Of a DNA stretch of 64,000 bases, positions 1-8,897 are shown piece after piece. The first letter of the stretch is position 1. Every line of letters starts with the position of its first letter. Made by a program: the position numbers and the translations under genes. The notes below the pieces were generated by a model. It did not search any database and was not told the origin of the DNA. It was given only the letters and a program-made list of their open reading frames with translations. Source of the stretch: Bin5 sp963662575 (lineage in GTDB: Bacteria; Chloroflexota; Anaerolineae; Caldilineales; Caldilineaceae); NCBI GenBank assembly GCA_963662575.1, contig OY759723.1, positions 1,240,001 to 1,304,000 of the forward strand, in the 5' to 3' direction.

Positions 1-928
1 GCTCGCCCAGTTCGTCCAACTCCTCGTTCTCGTAATGCCAGAAGCCGACCTCTTTCCAGCCGGGCATGTTCCCCAGCCAGGGCGCATAGAAGGAGTTGAT
101 GCCGCCGAAATCATAGCGGTTGGGCGCGCCTCGCCCCCAGCCTTCGGTGTACAGGTGCCACTCAAACTGGGCCGGGTCGGTGGCATAGACGGTCTGGATG
201 GCGGGCGCAAAGGTCTGGCGATTGGCCGCGATGGAAAACCCGGCGTCCTGCAGGGCGGCGCGAATCAGGTCGCCCACCTCGCGCCGCTCGTCCTCCACGC
301 GCATGATGAACTTCAGGCGAATTGGCAGCCCGTTGAAATGCCACACATCATCCACCAGCTCTGCGCCGGCGGCGGTCATGGCATCGGCGATCAGTTGGCG
401 GGCGTATTCGGGATCGTAGTCCAAATCCGCCTGCTGGATCACGTCGAAGACGGTCAGATAATCGAAATCGGTGGAGGCCACGTTGGTGTACATCGGCGCC
501 GCCTGGCCCTGGTAGATCTCCCGCGTGACAAACTCCCGGTCGACCAGGCGCTGCATCGCCTGCCGCACCTCCTTGATCGCAAAGGGGTTCAATCTCCCTT
601 CCGGCGCCGGCGCCGGATTGAGGATCAACGAGATGGTGCTGGCCGGGGCCTCATAGAGTTGGATACCCTCGTTGTCGCGCAGCTCGCGGGCGGCGGCAAT
701 TTTCAGATTGAAGTAATAGAGGTCCATCTCGCCGGCTTCCAGGTCCAGCGGCGCGCGGTCCACGTTGAACGCTTTGAAGTAGAGCCGTTCGACCGCCGGA
801 CCGGGTTCCTCATGCGGAGGACTATATTGGGCCAGGACCGAGGAGGAAAGGCCAAACATAATAGCCAGGCTGATCGGGACGACTTTGAGCAGCCATGCTG
901 ATATTTTGGTCGACCAGGTCATATTCAT
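1..928 (-). CDS. ABC transporter solute-binding protein, family 5 (oligopeptide type), 3' end outside window
   Basis: Extracytoplasmic binding protein of an oligopeptide/dipeptide-type ABC importer (SBP_bac_5 family). The chosen ATG gives MNMTW followed by a basic, hydrophobic signal peptide ending near SVLAQ (about residues 1-29), with no lipobox Cys. AGGA lies about 9 bases upstream. About 309 residues are visible. The reading frame contains family-like stretches: FKAFNVDRAPLDLEAGEMDL early, then LNPAPAPEGRLNPFAIKEVR, then YDPEYARQLI, and it is open to the left edge at WKEVGFWHYENEELDELG. Family members are usually over 500 residues, so the C-terminal part is missing only because the window ends. 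It is the third gene of a minus-strand set after an oligopeptide ATPase and an Asp-box protein. Substrate unknown. Confidence 0.85.
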   Translation of the reverse strand, partial: MNMTWSTKISAWLLKVVPISLAIMFGLSSSVLAQYSPPHEEPGPAVERLYFKAFNVDRAPLDLEAGEMDLYYFNLKIAAARELRDNEGIQLYEAPASTISLILNPAPAPEGRLNPFAIKEVRQAMQRLVDREFVTREIYQGQAAPMYTNVASTDFDYLTVFDVIQQADLDYDPEYARQLIADAMTAAGAELVDDVWHFNGLPIRLKFIMRVEDERREVGDLIRAALQDAGFSIAANRQTFAPAIQTVYATDPAQFEWHLYTEGWGRGAPNRYDFGGINSFYAPWLGNMPGWKEVGFWHYENEELDELGE

Positions 929-1039
929 ATTGCAAATCCTTTTGCCAACGCCCGCGGCCAGTGGCCACTCGGTTGCCGTCCGCCGCCAACATCGCTGGGA
1001 CGTCCAGAAACCTAAATGGCCGCGCGCCGCCAGCCGCTG

Positions 1040-3427
1040 TCAGCTCAATCCAGTTCGCCTGCGGAAGGAAACCCAAAGCAGACCAAGCGCGATGCCGATA
1101 CCGATGCCGCCGACCACCGGCCAGGTCGCGCTTCCTCCAGGAACCGCGGTAGTGGCAAGTACGGTAGTTGCCGGCACACTCTCCACCGCGACCTGGTGCG
1201 AAGCAGGCGACAGACCGGCTTGCGATGCCGTTCCGTTCAACTGGTCCAATTTCTCATCCAGGGCATCCAGTTTCCTTTCCAGGTCCTGGACATTGTCGAA
1301 GCCGAATTCCATATAGAATGATGTGGAGGCGAAGTTGCCCGATTCGTCGACCAACGTCACCCGGTGGGCTCCTTCACCGGAGATCGGGACAAAGATCTGT
1401 TGTGTATAGCGCCCCAGGCTGTCGGTGCGGCCGGATGCGGCGTTGCCGCCGCCGACTATCAGAAAGATATCCATATCCGGTTGGAAACCGTGCCCCTGGA
1501 CGGTGATGGTTTCGCCCGCAGCCCCGACGTCGGGACTGATGAAAATTTCGGGTCGGGCGATGGCGCGCTGGCGGCTGAAACCGATCTTCTGGTTGGTAGG
1601 TCCAAACTCGCCGAGGCGGGTATCGGCCCACACCAGATAGGCGTCATTCTCGCTGGCGGCGATGGAGAAATAATCGCCCAGGAAGAGCCCTCGGGGGAAA
1701 CCTTTGTTGGGATTGGAGGGGAAGTCGGTCACGCGCGTATCGCCTACTTTGAGATCAAGCTCTTCCAGTTCAAACCCCCAGTTCTCGCCCTGATCTTCGG
1801 AGCGGGAATAGTAGATATGGTAACGGGTCCGGACGGGGTCGTCGCGCATATCACCCCACATGAGATGGATGACGCCATCCGGCCCAACGTCCATGGCAGG
1901 GAAAAACTGGACGGCGTCGGTCTCATCGGTGTTGATGCGCTTGGGTCGCGACCAGCGGTCGCCGCGGTCGAGTGAGCGGATAAAGTATACGTCGCCCTCA
2001 TCGAGCGGGTTGTTCGCCGGCAGCGCGACATAGGCTACATAGAGTTCATCTTCAGGCCCTACCGATACTTTGGGGAAGGCGGAAGCCCAATAGCGGAAGT
2101 AGGCGTTACGCGGTCGGAACCCCGGCTCGAGGAAACGGGCGATACGTGTAGGCTCGCCGAAGGTTTCGCCGCCATCGTCGGACTTGGACATATAAAATTC
2201 GGCGAGGCCTTTCATGCTCTCGTCGTCAGTGCTGTCCAACCAGGTTACATAGAGGGTACCCTCGGAATCGACGACGGGAACGGGTCCCTGCACAACCCGC
2301 TTGGTGCCTATAGCATTCGATTGGCCTTCGGTGTCGTCGATTTCGCCATAGGTGCGCTTTACGGTCGGGCCGACCGGGCCCGGTTCCGACCAGGTCACGC
2401 CCTGGTCCATCGAGTAGGTCAGCATCGGCGTTGTCTGCACCTCGGGCGCGCCCAGGGTTGGAAGTTCACCAATGTAGAGGATGTCGTAGATGGTGTTGAA
2501 TTCGACAAATGTGACATAGACCACCGTCTGGTCTTCAATCGTGGGATGGGGACCTGTCGTCATCCACGGTTTGTCGAGAAAGCTGAGGCTCACTGTGCCG
2601 CGTATGCGGCCGGTGGGATCAAGCACGGCGTCGGACTCGACGTCGCTGCGGGCGCTGTCGACCGGCTCTTCCCAGACGAAGCCGCCGTCTTTCGACGTAG
2701 AGACGGCGATCGAGGAAACAAGGGCAAAGCCGGTGGCATTGCCGACAGAGTACTCCTTGACGCCGATAGAGATCGAAGCCATGTAGACATTGCCGTCTTG
2801 ATCGAACTCCACCACCGGGTCGCCGCCGGAAACGCGATCTTTGCGCAGGTATTTGATCTGCTGCGGCCCCTCCCAATTCACCCCGCCGTCGATGCTCACG
2901 TAGGCCGAATTGTTGGGGAAGTTGTAGTCGATCAGGCCCAAAACCAGGTGATCGGGATCATGCGGGTTGACAGCGATATCTGGCTCGGTCTGCAAGGGCG
3001 TGTTGCTGAAATCGCGGGTCACCAGCAGGTCGCGGCTGAATGCGGGCGCCGGATCGCGGTAGGGCACGAGAATGCCCGGCCCCACCGACTGCAGCAGCGG
3101 CGTGTTGCCCTCGCTGCCGGGCAGGCTGCTCAGGTTCTGACGGTCGAGCGTGTTCCAGCCAGGGCGGTCTATGAAAATCCGGTTGTCCACACCCTGAGCC
3201 ATCAGCCATGCAGGCCCCGACAGCACATCCTGGATGGGGTTCATGGCGGCCATGATATCTTCCGGGTTCTTGCTGATTTTGCCGCGTGTCGGCAGTTGCG
3301 GCACCGGCATCTGCGCCGCTGCCGGCAGCGGCATCGCCAGCAACGCGGCGACCAGAACCAAAAGGGAGAGTTGCAGGCCCAGCCGGAAACCACTGCCGGG
3401 CCGCCTGATTTTGCGCATTCTAGTCAT
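1040..3427 (-). CDS. exported Asp-box (sialidase-like) beta-propeller protein with C-terminal membrane anchor
   Basis: 795 residues from ATG, with AAGGAG 11 bases upstream; an in-frame TTG nine bases earlier sits too close to that site. Residues 1-36 form a signal peptide (RRPGSG, hydrophobic run, PAAAQ). The central region holds at least six Asp-box-like motifs, such as SIDGGVNW, SKDGGFVW, SMDQGVTW, SDDGGETF, SLDRGDRW and SEDQGENW, the mark of sialidase/BNR-type beta-propellers. An IPT/TIG-like domain follows (about 625-700), then a short heptad coiled coil (about 705-728) and a final transmembrane helix with an RRR stop-transfer (about 767-790). It is therefore probably a surface-anchored propeller. 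I did not identify a sialidase catalytic Arg triad, so enzymatic activity is not asserted. A binding or sensing role is possible. Confidence 0.8.
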   Translation of the reverse strand: MTRMRKIRRPGSGFRLGLQLSLLVLVAALLAMPLPAAAQMPVPQLPTRGKISKNPEDIMAAMNPIQDVLSGPAWLMAQGVDNRIFIDRPGWNTLDRQNLSSLPGSEGNTPLLQSVGPGILVPYRDPAPAFSRDLLVTRDFSNTPLQTEPDIAVNPHDPDHLVLGLIDYNFPNNSAYVSIDGGVNWEGPQQIKYLRKDRVSGGDPVVEFDQDGNVYMASISIGVKEYSVGNATGFALVSSIAVSTSKDGGFVWEEPVDSARSDVESDAVLDPTGRIRGTVSLSFLDKPWMTTGPHPTIEDQTVVYVTFVEFNTIYDILYIGELPTLGAPEVQTTPMLTYSMDQGVTWSEPGPVGPTVKRTYGEIDDTEGQSNAIGTKRVVQGPVPVVDSEGTLYVTWLDSTDDESMKGLAEFYMSKSDDGGETFGEPTRIARFLEPGFRPRNAYFRYWASAFPKVSVGPEDELYVAYVALPANNPLDEGDVYFIRSLDRGDRWSRPKRINTDETDAVQFFPAMDVGPDGVIHLMWGDMRDDPVRTRYHIYYSRSEDQGENWGFELEELDLKVGDTRVTDFPSNPNKGFPRGLFLGDYFSIAASENDAYLVWADTRLGEFGPTNQKIGFSRQRAIARPEIFISPDVGAAGETITVQGHGFQPDMDIFLIVGGGNAASGRTDSLGRYTQQIFVPISGEGAHRVTLVDESGNFASTSFYMEFGFDNVQDLERKLDALDEKLDQLNGTASQAGLSPASHQVAVESVPATTVLATTAVPGGSATWPVVGGIGIGIALGLLWVSFRRRTGLS

Positions 3428-3586
3428 GGGATACAAAACTCCTTATGTGTACGGTAAACGCCAACAGTGGCTCAACCGCCGCCGACCCCATCTGCGGGCA
3501 CGTGGCGGCGGGACAGGCGGACGAGCCATTGTCCGCGTGGGTAACGGTTGGTTAAATTGTAGATTTCAACGGTACGGGCTTCAAAT

Positions 3587-3600
3587 GATATTATAATACC
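3587..3600 (-). promoter_or_regulatory. possible -10 element upstream of the Asp-box protein gene
   Basis: On the minus strand an AT-rich stretch reads TATTATAATATC, containing a consensus TATAAT about 160 bases upstream of the start at 3427. No good -35 hexamer is seen 16-18 bases upstream. Weak support. Confidence 0.3.
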
Positions 3601-3612
3601 AGAATTGCGTTC

Positions 3613-4632
3613 TCAGTTTTGGTAGGCGTCACTACCTTCATGCAGAAAACAGGCTACAAAGTGATTCGGCTCGACTTCACGTAGTCGCGGTGTCGTCAGT
3701 TCGCACCGACCGGCCATGAAGGAAGCGCAACGGGGATGAAAAGAGCATCCGCTTGGCGCATTGGCGGGGCTGGGCGGTTCGCCGGGGAGGCTGGGCCGTT
3801 GGTTTAGCCGGTTGGCCGGGTCCGGTTCGGGCACCGCGGCAATGAGAGCCTGGGTATATGGGTGCAGCGGATTGCGCACTACATCTGCCGCCTCTCCCAT
3901 CTCGACGACGCAACCCAAATACATGACGACAATCCGTTGGGCAAAGTGACGGGCCGTGGCAATGTCGTGGGTAATGTACAGAAAAGCGATGTTGAACCGC
4001 TCCTGTAACTCGCGCAGCAATGCCAACAGTTCTGCCCGGCTGGAAGCGTCGACCATGGAGACCGGCTCGTCGGCCACAATGAACTGCGGCTGCAACACGA
4101 GCGCACGCGCTATGCTCAGCCGCTGTCGTTGACCACCGGACAACAGATCAGGGTACTTGCCGGCGATATCCTGCGCCGGGCGCAAACGCACATCGTGCAG
4201 GGCCTGAAACACTCGCTCCCGCCGCTCGCGATCGGTGCCGATACCGTGGATGACCAACGGCTCGGCCACACTATCGTAAGCCGTCATAAAAGGATCGATG
4301 CTTGCAAACGGATCCTGAAAAATCGCAGCGGCCCTGCGGCGAAAAGCTTTTTGCTCCTTCTGTGATAAGGCGGATATCGCTGTATTGTCAAAACGGACTT
4401 GGCCGTCCGTAACCCTGATCAGACCCAACGCAGCCCGGCCCAAAGTGGTCTTGCCGCTGCCGGACTCACCGACCACGGCGACAACCTCGCCGGCCTGAAT
4501 GTCCAGCGTCACGCCGTCTACAGCATGGATCGACTCACTGCCAAAGAGACCTTTGCGAACGCTGAAATGAACTTTGACATCGTGGAGTTGAACCAGCGGA
4601 TTGGACGAATACTTTTGTGGACTGGTTTCCAT
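3613..4632 (-). CDS. oligopeptide/dipeptide ABC transporter ATP-binding protein (OppF/DppF type)
   Basis: Cytoplasmic nucleotide-binding subunit of a peptide-type ABC importer, 339 residues from the ATG (an in-frame GTG lies 15 bases upstream; neither has a clear ribosome site). Walker A GESGSGKTT at 55-63, Q-loop Q106, signature LSGGQ at 164-168, Walker B IVADEP at 185-190 and switch His in THD at 222. The C-terminal oligo_HPY extension with its Cys-rich motif (GCSFHPRC) is present, so the protein is full length. Members usually work as an OppD/OppF pair. No OppD or permease gene is visible here; only a binding-protein gene follows 2.7 kb downstream, beyond the Asp-box gene. The rest of the importer may lie outside the window. 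Confidence 0.92.
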   Translation of the reverse strand: METSPQKYSSNPLVQLHDVKVHFSVRKGLFGSESIHAVDGVTLDIQAGEVVAVVGESGSGKTTLGRAALGLIRVTDGQVRFDNTAISALSQKEQKAFRRRAAAIFQDPFASIDPFMTAYDSVAEPLVIHGIGTDRERRERVFQALHDVRLRPAQDIAGKYPDLLSGGQRQRLSIARALVLQPQFIVADEPVSMVDASSRAELLALLRELQERFNIAFLYITHDIATARHFAQRIVVMYLGCVVEMGEAADVVRNPLHPYTQALIAAVPEPDPANRLNQRPSLPGEPPSPANAPSGCSFHPRCASFMAGRCELTTPRLREVEPNHFVACFLHEGSDAYQN

Positions 4633-4843
4633 TGTCGTATTCAACACAAGATTTCGTCAAAATGCGACATATCCTGAGTATACTCATCCGTTGCCAAGTG
4701 CGCAAAGATGCGGTCGGCAACGGACTTGCTTAATGCCTTACACCTGTCGAAAGTCGAGGGGTGAGTGGAGAGGAGTAAAGAGTGAAAAACAGGTTCCCGT
4801 TGCCCACGTTTTCGAATCCACTCCTCATTTGGGAGGACCCCCT

Positions 4844-7081
4844 ATGAAAAACCACGATCGATTGCCGCAATACGCCGCGATTCTCTTGCTGGTGGCCGCG
4901 TTTGCCTTCATTCTGGCCGCATGCCAATCTTCTCCCCGTCAACCCGTCGCGGTGGCGCCGACAGCTCCTGCGGCTTCGACGCCAACGCATACACCGACAG
5001 CTATCGTTATTCTCACGCAGACGCCCGGGCCTACACCTACCGCCACGCCCGAACCGCTCGCGGAGCCTGATCGAACCCTGGCAGAGACACTGAGCGCCAA
5101 CGGGAAATCCCTGTTTGGCTCCAGCGACCTGATCGGTGCTGAAGCGGCCTATATCGATGCGATTGCCGCGGACCCCAGTTACCTGCCCGCCCATCTGGGC
5201 CTGACCGATGTCTACCTCTACCAGTCTCAGTACTGGCAACAGGCGCTGCAATCCGCCCAGAGCGCGTCCGCGCTGGCGCCGGACGACAGCACCGCCCTCG
5301 CATACCTGGCCTGGGCGCAGCAAGGGGCCCACCAATTCGACGAAGCGAAAGAACTGGGACTGCGAGCAGTCGAGTTGGACAACGAGAACGCGACCGCACG
5401 CATCGCTCTGGCCGACATCCTTGTCAGCATGTATGAAGTCGAAAGCGCGTATGAACATGCCCAGGCCGCGGTGCGTCTCGAGCCGGAATCGGCGGCGGGA
5501 TGGGCGACGCTGGGGTCGATTGCCTTCCAGATGCATGAGTGGGATATGGCGGGGAAGGCGTACGAACGCGCGTCGGCACTGGAGCCGGATTTCTTCGCCT
5601 GGCATATCATCAACGCCCGCCATGATTTTAATGTCTATGGCGATACATATACGGCGCGGTCGATCGCGAAACGCGCAATTGAGCTTGTGGAGAACCATGC
5701 CTCAACTCTGTTCTTTGAGGCCGATATGGCGGCCGAAGAGGGAGACTGGGAGACGAGCGAAGCGAAGTGTATGCAAACGATCGCGCTGGACCAGCCGCAT
5801 ACGCCGTTCCCGGACGCGTACAGCTGCATGGCGCTGATGTTGCTGCAGCAGGAGCGGAATGCCGAAACGGCAGCCTATCAGACGCTGGCGGAGGAACGGG
5901 CTACGGTTGACCGGCGGGATGTGACTCTGATCCGGATGCGGCTGCTCAATGATCAGGATCTGTGCGCCGAGTCGCGGGCTCTGGCCGAGGATTGGCTGGC
6001 GGCGCGGCCCTACAGCATTTCGGCAACGCGGATGGTGGGCGTGAGCTACCTTTGTGAGCGGGATTTCGCAACCGCGGTCGGTTATTTCCGCAAAGCATTG
6101 GACGCGCTGCCGCAATCGGTGAGCGATGCACGCTTGCTGGCAATAGCCTATGCCCGCGATGGCAGGGCGCTGGAGGCGCGTGCGGCTTTGAATGAAGTCC
6201 AGCCCTTCGCGATCGAGGATCCGCTCTACTATCAAGCGTTGTATGAGACGCATCTGATGCTGGGCGAGGTGGAGGAGGCCGTGACCGCCGCGCAGCGATG
6301 GGGCGTGCTGCGGCCGGAAAGCCTGGATGCGCGCGAGAGCCTGGCCTTTGTGCAGCTGTACGAGGGCAATGTCGAGGCCGCCCAGAGTATTGCGCTGGAC
6401 GCGTTGGAACGGGGCGCACGCACGTCAACGGTGTTGGCAGTGCTGGGCGAAACATACACGCGCATGGGCGAATTCGATAAAGCGCAGCCGCTGTTGGAAG
6501 AGGCGATTCAGCTGAACAGCGACCACATCGTGGCCCGCAATGCGCTGGCCCTGCTCTTCCTGGCGCAGGTACGTTGCCAGGAGGCGGAACCACACCTGCG
6601 CTGGCTGATGGATGAGGCCGATGATGAGGAGGAGAGGGAAGGGCTTGCGGGCGTGTTGGAGCGCTGCGAGGAGAGAGCGGCGCGGCCTACGCCCGACCCG
6701 TCGATGCTGCTTGAAGACAATGAGGCTGTCTCAACCGCGGTCACCATTCTGCAGGAGGCGGATGTTGAAATCCGCTACCTGGACATGGAGGAGAATGAGG
6801 ACCAGCGAACCCTGGTGGTGGCCTATGCGGTTGATCTGGCGGTTGACAGCGAGGAATACGCCGATTTGGAGCGTCAGTTGATCTTTGAACTGTCCCGCAT
6901 CCTGCCCCGCATGATATCCGAACCGGACGGCCTTGTGGTCGTCGCCGGCACCTTCAGCACGACAACGTCCGTGACCCTGGTGGCAACAAGAGCCGCGCAG
7001 GTATGGCTCCAGGGCCAACTGAGCGAAGAAGAATTTGAAAACACCTGGCAACGCCAGGAGGTAAACCCCGACGACGAATAA
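4844..7081 (+). CDS. TPR-repeat lipoprotein
   Basis: 745 residues. The ATG at 4844 follows GGGAGGA and begins a lipoprotein signal peptide with the lipobox FILAAC (Cys27). A Thr/Pro-rich surface spacer covers about 35-70. Most of the chain (about 75-630) is tetratricopeptide-like helical repeats, with recurrent A-x-x-x-G/A...A-x-x-x-P patterns such as LPAHLGLTDVYLYQSQYWQQALQSA and AVRLEPESAAGWATLG. A 100-residue C-terminal region (about 640-745) has a different, partly acidic, alpha/beta composition. TPR lipoproteins are scaffolds for protein-protein contacts; no enzyme domain is visible and the partner is unknown. The gene is divergent from the ABC ATPase and convergent with the DapA-family gene downstream. 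Confidence 0.85.
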   Translation: MKNHDRLPQYAAILLLVAAFAFILAACQSSPRQPVAVAPTAPAASTPTHTPTAIVILTQTPGPTPTATPEPLAEPDRTLAETLSANGKSLFGSSDLIGAEAAYIDAIAADPSYLPAHLGLTDVYLYQSQYWQQALQSAQSASALAPDDSTALAYLAWAQQGAHQFDEAKELGLRAVELDNENATARIALADILVSMYEVESAYEHAQAAVRLEPESAAGWATLGSIAFQMHEWDMAGKAYERASALEPDFFAWHIINARHDFNVYGDTYTARSIAKRAIELVENHASTLFFEADMAAEEGDWETSEAKCMQTIALDQPHTPFPDAYSCMALMLLQQERNAETAAYQTLAEERATVDRRDVTLIRMRLLNDQDLCAESRALAEDWLAARPYSISATRMVGVSYLCERDFATAVGYFRKALDALPQSVSDARLLAIAYARDGRALEARAALNEVQPFAIEDPLYYQALYETHLMLGEVEEAVTAAQRWGVLRPESLDARESLAFVQLYEGNVEAAQSIALDALERGARTSTVLAVLGETYTRMGEFDKAQPLLEEAIQLNSDHIVARNALALLFLAQVRCQEAEPHLRWLMDEADDEEEREGLAGVLERCEERAARPTPDPSMLLEDNEAVSTAVTILQEADVEIRYLDMEENEDQRTLVVAYAVDLAVDSEEYADLERQLIFELSRILPRMISEPDGLVVVAGTFSTTTSVTLVATRAAQVWLQGQLSEEEFENTWQRQEVNPDDE

Positions 7082-7120
7082 CCCCGGTAACCAGGGGTCG
7101 CTGACATATCGTTCGGGCAG

Positions 7121-7141
7121 GGGCACCCCTTGTGGGTGCCC
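7121..7141. terminator. stem-loop between convergent genes
   Basis: GGGCACCC and GGGTGCCC form a perfect 8-bp stem with a CTTGT loop, 40 bases after the TPR gene stop and 58 bases before the stop of the opposing gene. There is no T-run on either side, so a terminator role in both directions is inferred from position only. Confidence 0.45.
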
Positions 7142-7198
7142 TCCCCCGGTAGGCGCAGTTACCGGCAGCAACCCGCCTATCACTCACCACCTCAGTTC

Positions 7199-8089
7199 CT
7201 AGCCACAACATTCAAGGCCGAGAGCAACGACCTTGTCGGACAGTTCGGCGCGTTCGGCGGCGGTAAGTGGCTCACCCGGCGCGCGCGGGTCACCGCAGTC
7301 GATTCCAAGACGTTGACCGAGAACGGCCTTGATGGCGCCGTGGAACTTGGAGGCCACGATCAGAGCTTCCGCTGCGGACGAAGCCTTCTCCTGGGCTTTG
7401 CAGGCGGCCGGGATGTCGCCGGCCTCGTAGGCGCGCCAGATGGCGACCCAGAGTTCGGGGGCCATGTTGGGCGGGCCGTCAACGCAGCCGGTGGCGCCAA
7501 TCAGAAGGGCAGGCAGGAAGAGCCGGGAATTACCGATCAGGCAGTTCAGGCCCATTTCGGCAAAGGTCTTGACGTAGGGAATGTACGGCGCCGAATGTTT
7601 GAGCCCGGACAGCTGCGGCACGCGCTCCTGAATCTTGGCCATCAGATCCGGCGTAATCTCGACACCGGTGGCGCTGGGGAGGTTGTAGACAAAGAATGGA
7701 AGATCGGCGGCGGCGGCGACGACGCGATAGTGTTCGACGATGCCTCTGTCGCTCTGGCCATAGAAGAAGGGAGGGACGCAGCAGATGGCTTCGGCGCCGG
7801 CCCTGGCGGCGTGTTCGGCCAGGCGGGCAGAGCGGGCGGTGGTGGGCGCGCCAACGTGCATAATGTTGGCAATGCGGCCCTGATTCTGGTCCGCGGAGAT
7901 CTCGGCGATGCGCTGGTTTTCGGCGTCGTCCAGGAGGACGCTCTCACCGGTCCCACCGGCCACCCAGAATCCATGGACACCGGCCTGAATGTTGAACTCC
8001 ATCACTTGGCGGAAGGCGTCCTCGTTGAGGTGGCCATCGGCCGTCATCGGCGTGATAATGGCCGGGAAAATCCCTCTGAATTTGTTCAT
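7199..8089 (-). CDS. dihydrodipicolinate synthase/N-acetylneuraminate lyase family protein
   Basis: 296-residue class I aldolase-type TIM barrel of the DapA/NanA superfamily, which makes or breaks C-C bonds next to pyruvate through a Schiff base. Visible family marks: GGTGES at 45-50 (carboxylate-binding loop), Tyr135 in FVYNLPS and Schiff-base Lys164 in SGLKHS. The in-frame ATG at 8134 would add 15 unlikely residues; the start at 8089 gives the normal N-terminus NKFRGIFPAIITP. Superfamily members with this signature include true DapA, sialic acid lyase, KDG aldolase and others. No lysine-pathway gene is nearby, so a sugar-acid aldolase role is at least as likely. Confidence 0.88.
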   Translation of the reverse strand: MNKFRGIFPAIITPMTADGHLNEDAFRQVMEFNIQAGVHGFWVAGGTGESVLLDDAENQRIAEISADQNQGRIANIMHVGAPTTARSARLAEHAARAGAEAICCVPPFFYGQSDRGIVEHYRVVAAAADLPFFVYNLPSATGVEITPDLMAKIQERVPQLSGLKHSAPYIPYVKTFAEMGLNCLIGNSRLFLPALLIGATGCVDGPPNMAPELWVAIWRAYEAGDIPAACKAQEKASSAAEALIVASKFHGAIKAVLGQRLGIDCGDPRAPGEPLTAAERAELSDKVVALGLECCG

Positions 8090-8211
8090 TTGGCTCTCTC
8101 TTTGGTGGTCATGGCGGCGTCTTGCGCCAGTCATTATGTCACGGATGGGTGCAAGTGTCTATGCAGTGACGAGCCCCGGCGGCTTCTGCTCTCGATTCAG
8201 CCCATCGCCCG

Positions 8212-8352
8212 GAACTGCAGTGGTCAGTGATCAGTTGTCAGTGGTCAGAGACTGCGGCGATTGATTGAGGATAGGTGTGAAGAGAAGTGAGGATAGAGTC
8301 GCCTTTGCTCGCCTCATTCAGAGTCACAAATTGACTATGGCTGAGTAGTCAC
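8212..8352. repeat. dispersed repeat module B, copy 1
   Basis: About 140 bases that recur with few changes at 31149-31281. It starts with alternating CAGTGGTCAGTGATCAG words, followed by a core containing GCGGCGATTGATTGAGG and GCTCGCCTCATTCAG. No open reading frame is conserved between copies. It lies directly 5' of module A copy 1. Confidence 0.8.
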
Positions 8353-8374
8353 CTAGAAACCAAAAAACCAGAAA

Positions 8375-8588
8375 CGTAACTACTAAGCCATATACAGTGC
8401 CTGTGTGGACCATACCTTCATGCACGCCGCCATTCGGGCTATCTCATCGTGTATTCGTTGGCGGTCGCCACCTTGGTTGAGCCGCACTGCTGGAATTGCG
8501 GCGTACGGTCGATGAGGCATGTTTTTGGGCGGGGGCGTTGCGGGGGCGGAGCCCCAGCACAAGGGAGGGCCGAAGGCCCGACCGCCCA
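8375..8588. repeat. dispersed repeat module A, copy 1
   Basis: 214 bases matching 30935-31148 without gaps and with about 19 differences by eye (roughly 91% identity). Its right end holds two compact GC hairpins (GGGGCGGAGCCCC and GGGCCGAAGGCCC). In the gap between the DapA-family gene and the membrane-protein gene it is flanked by module B on both sides. Confidence 0.85.
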
Positions 8589-8672
8589 AAAAACAGAGAG
8601 TGAAAGGAGAGTAAACACCTTCGCTCGCCTCATTCAGGATCGCATATTGACAGTGGCTGAGTAGTTACCGCA
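8589..8672. repeat. dispersed repeat module B, partial copy
   Basis: About 84 bases equivalent to the second half of module B: CTTCGCTCGCCTCATTCAGG, then GTGGCTGAGTAGTTACCGCA. It directly follows module A copy 1 and has lost the first half of the module, so this locus reads B-A-B'. Confidence 0.7.
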
Positions 8673-8897
8673 TATCTAAAAACTGACCAATCCCGATTCA
8701 GACAACATTTGCCCAAAAGTCCAGCCCGCTCACACGCGCCGGGTCTGATCGGCGACTGGACGCTATTCGCGGATTTCAGATGTGCATGCGCTTGAGGGAG
8801 ACGGTGTGGTCACGACGAGGCGTGTGTTGACCTGCTCGCGTTAGACGGTAGGGAGCCACCAGAGATAGCGGACTCGTTTGGGTACGACTACGAGCAT
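8673..8897. other. gap with possible transposase N-terminus remnant
   Basis: No intact gene. On the plus strand near 8825-8890 one frame reads LLALDGREPPEIADSFGYD, which resembles the helix-turn-helix start of IS630-type transposases (LLLLDRGxSxxEIAxxLG). It runs out at a stop after about 30 codons and the upstream frame is broken. This is a weak resemblance only. Confidence 0.25.

Noticed and set aside
2321..3457. 378-codon plus-strand frame
   Set aside because: Antisense to the exported Asp-box protein; His/Arg/Gln-rich shadow composition.
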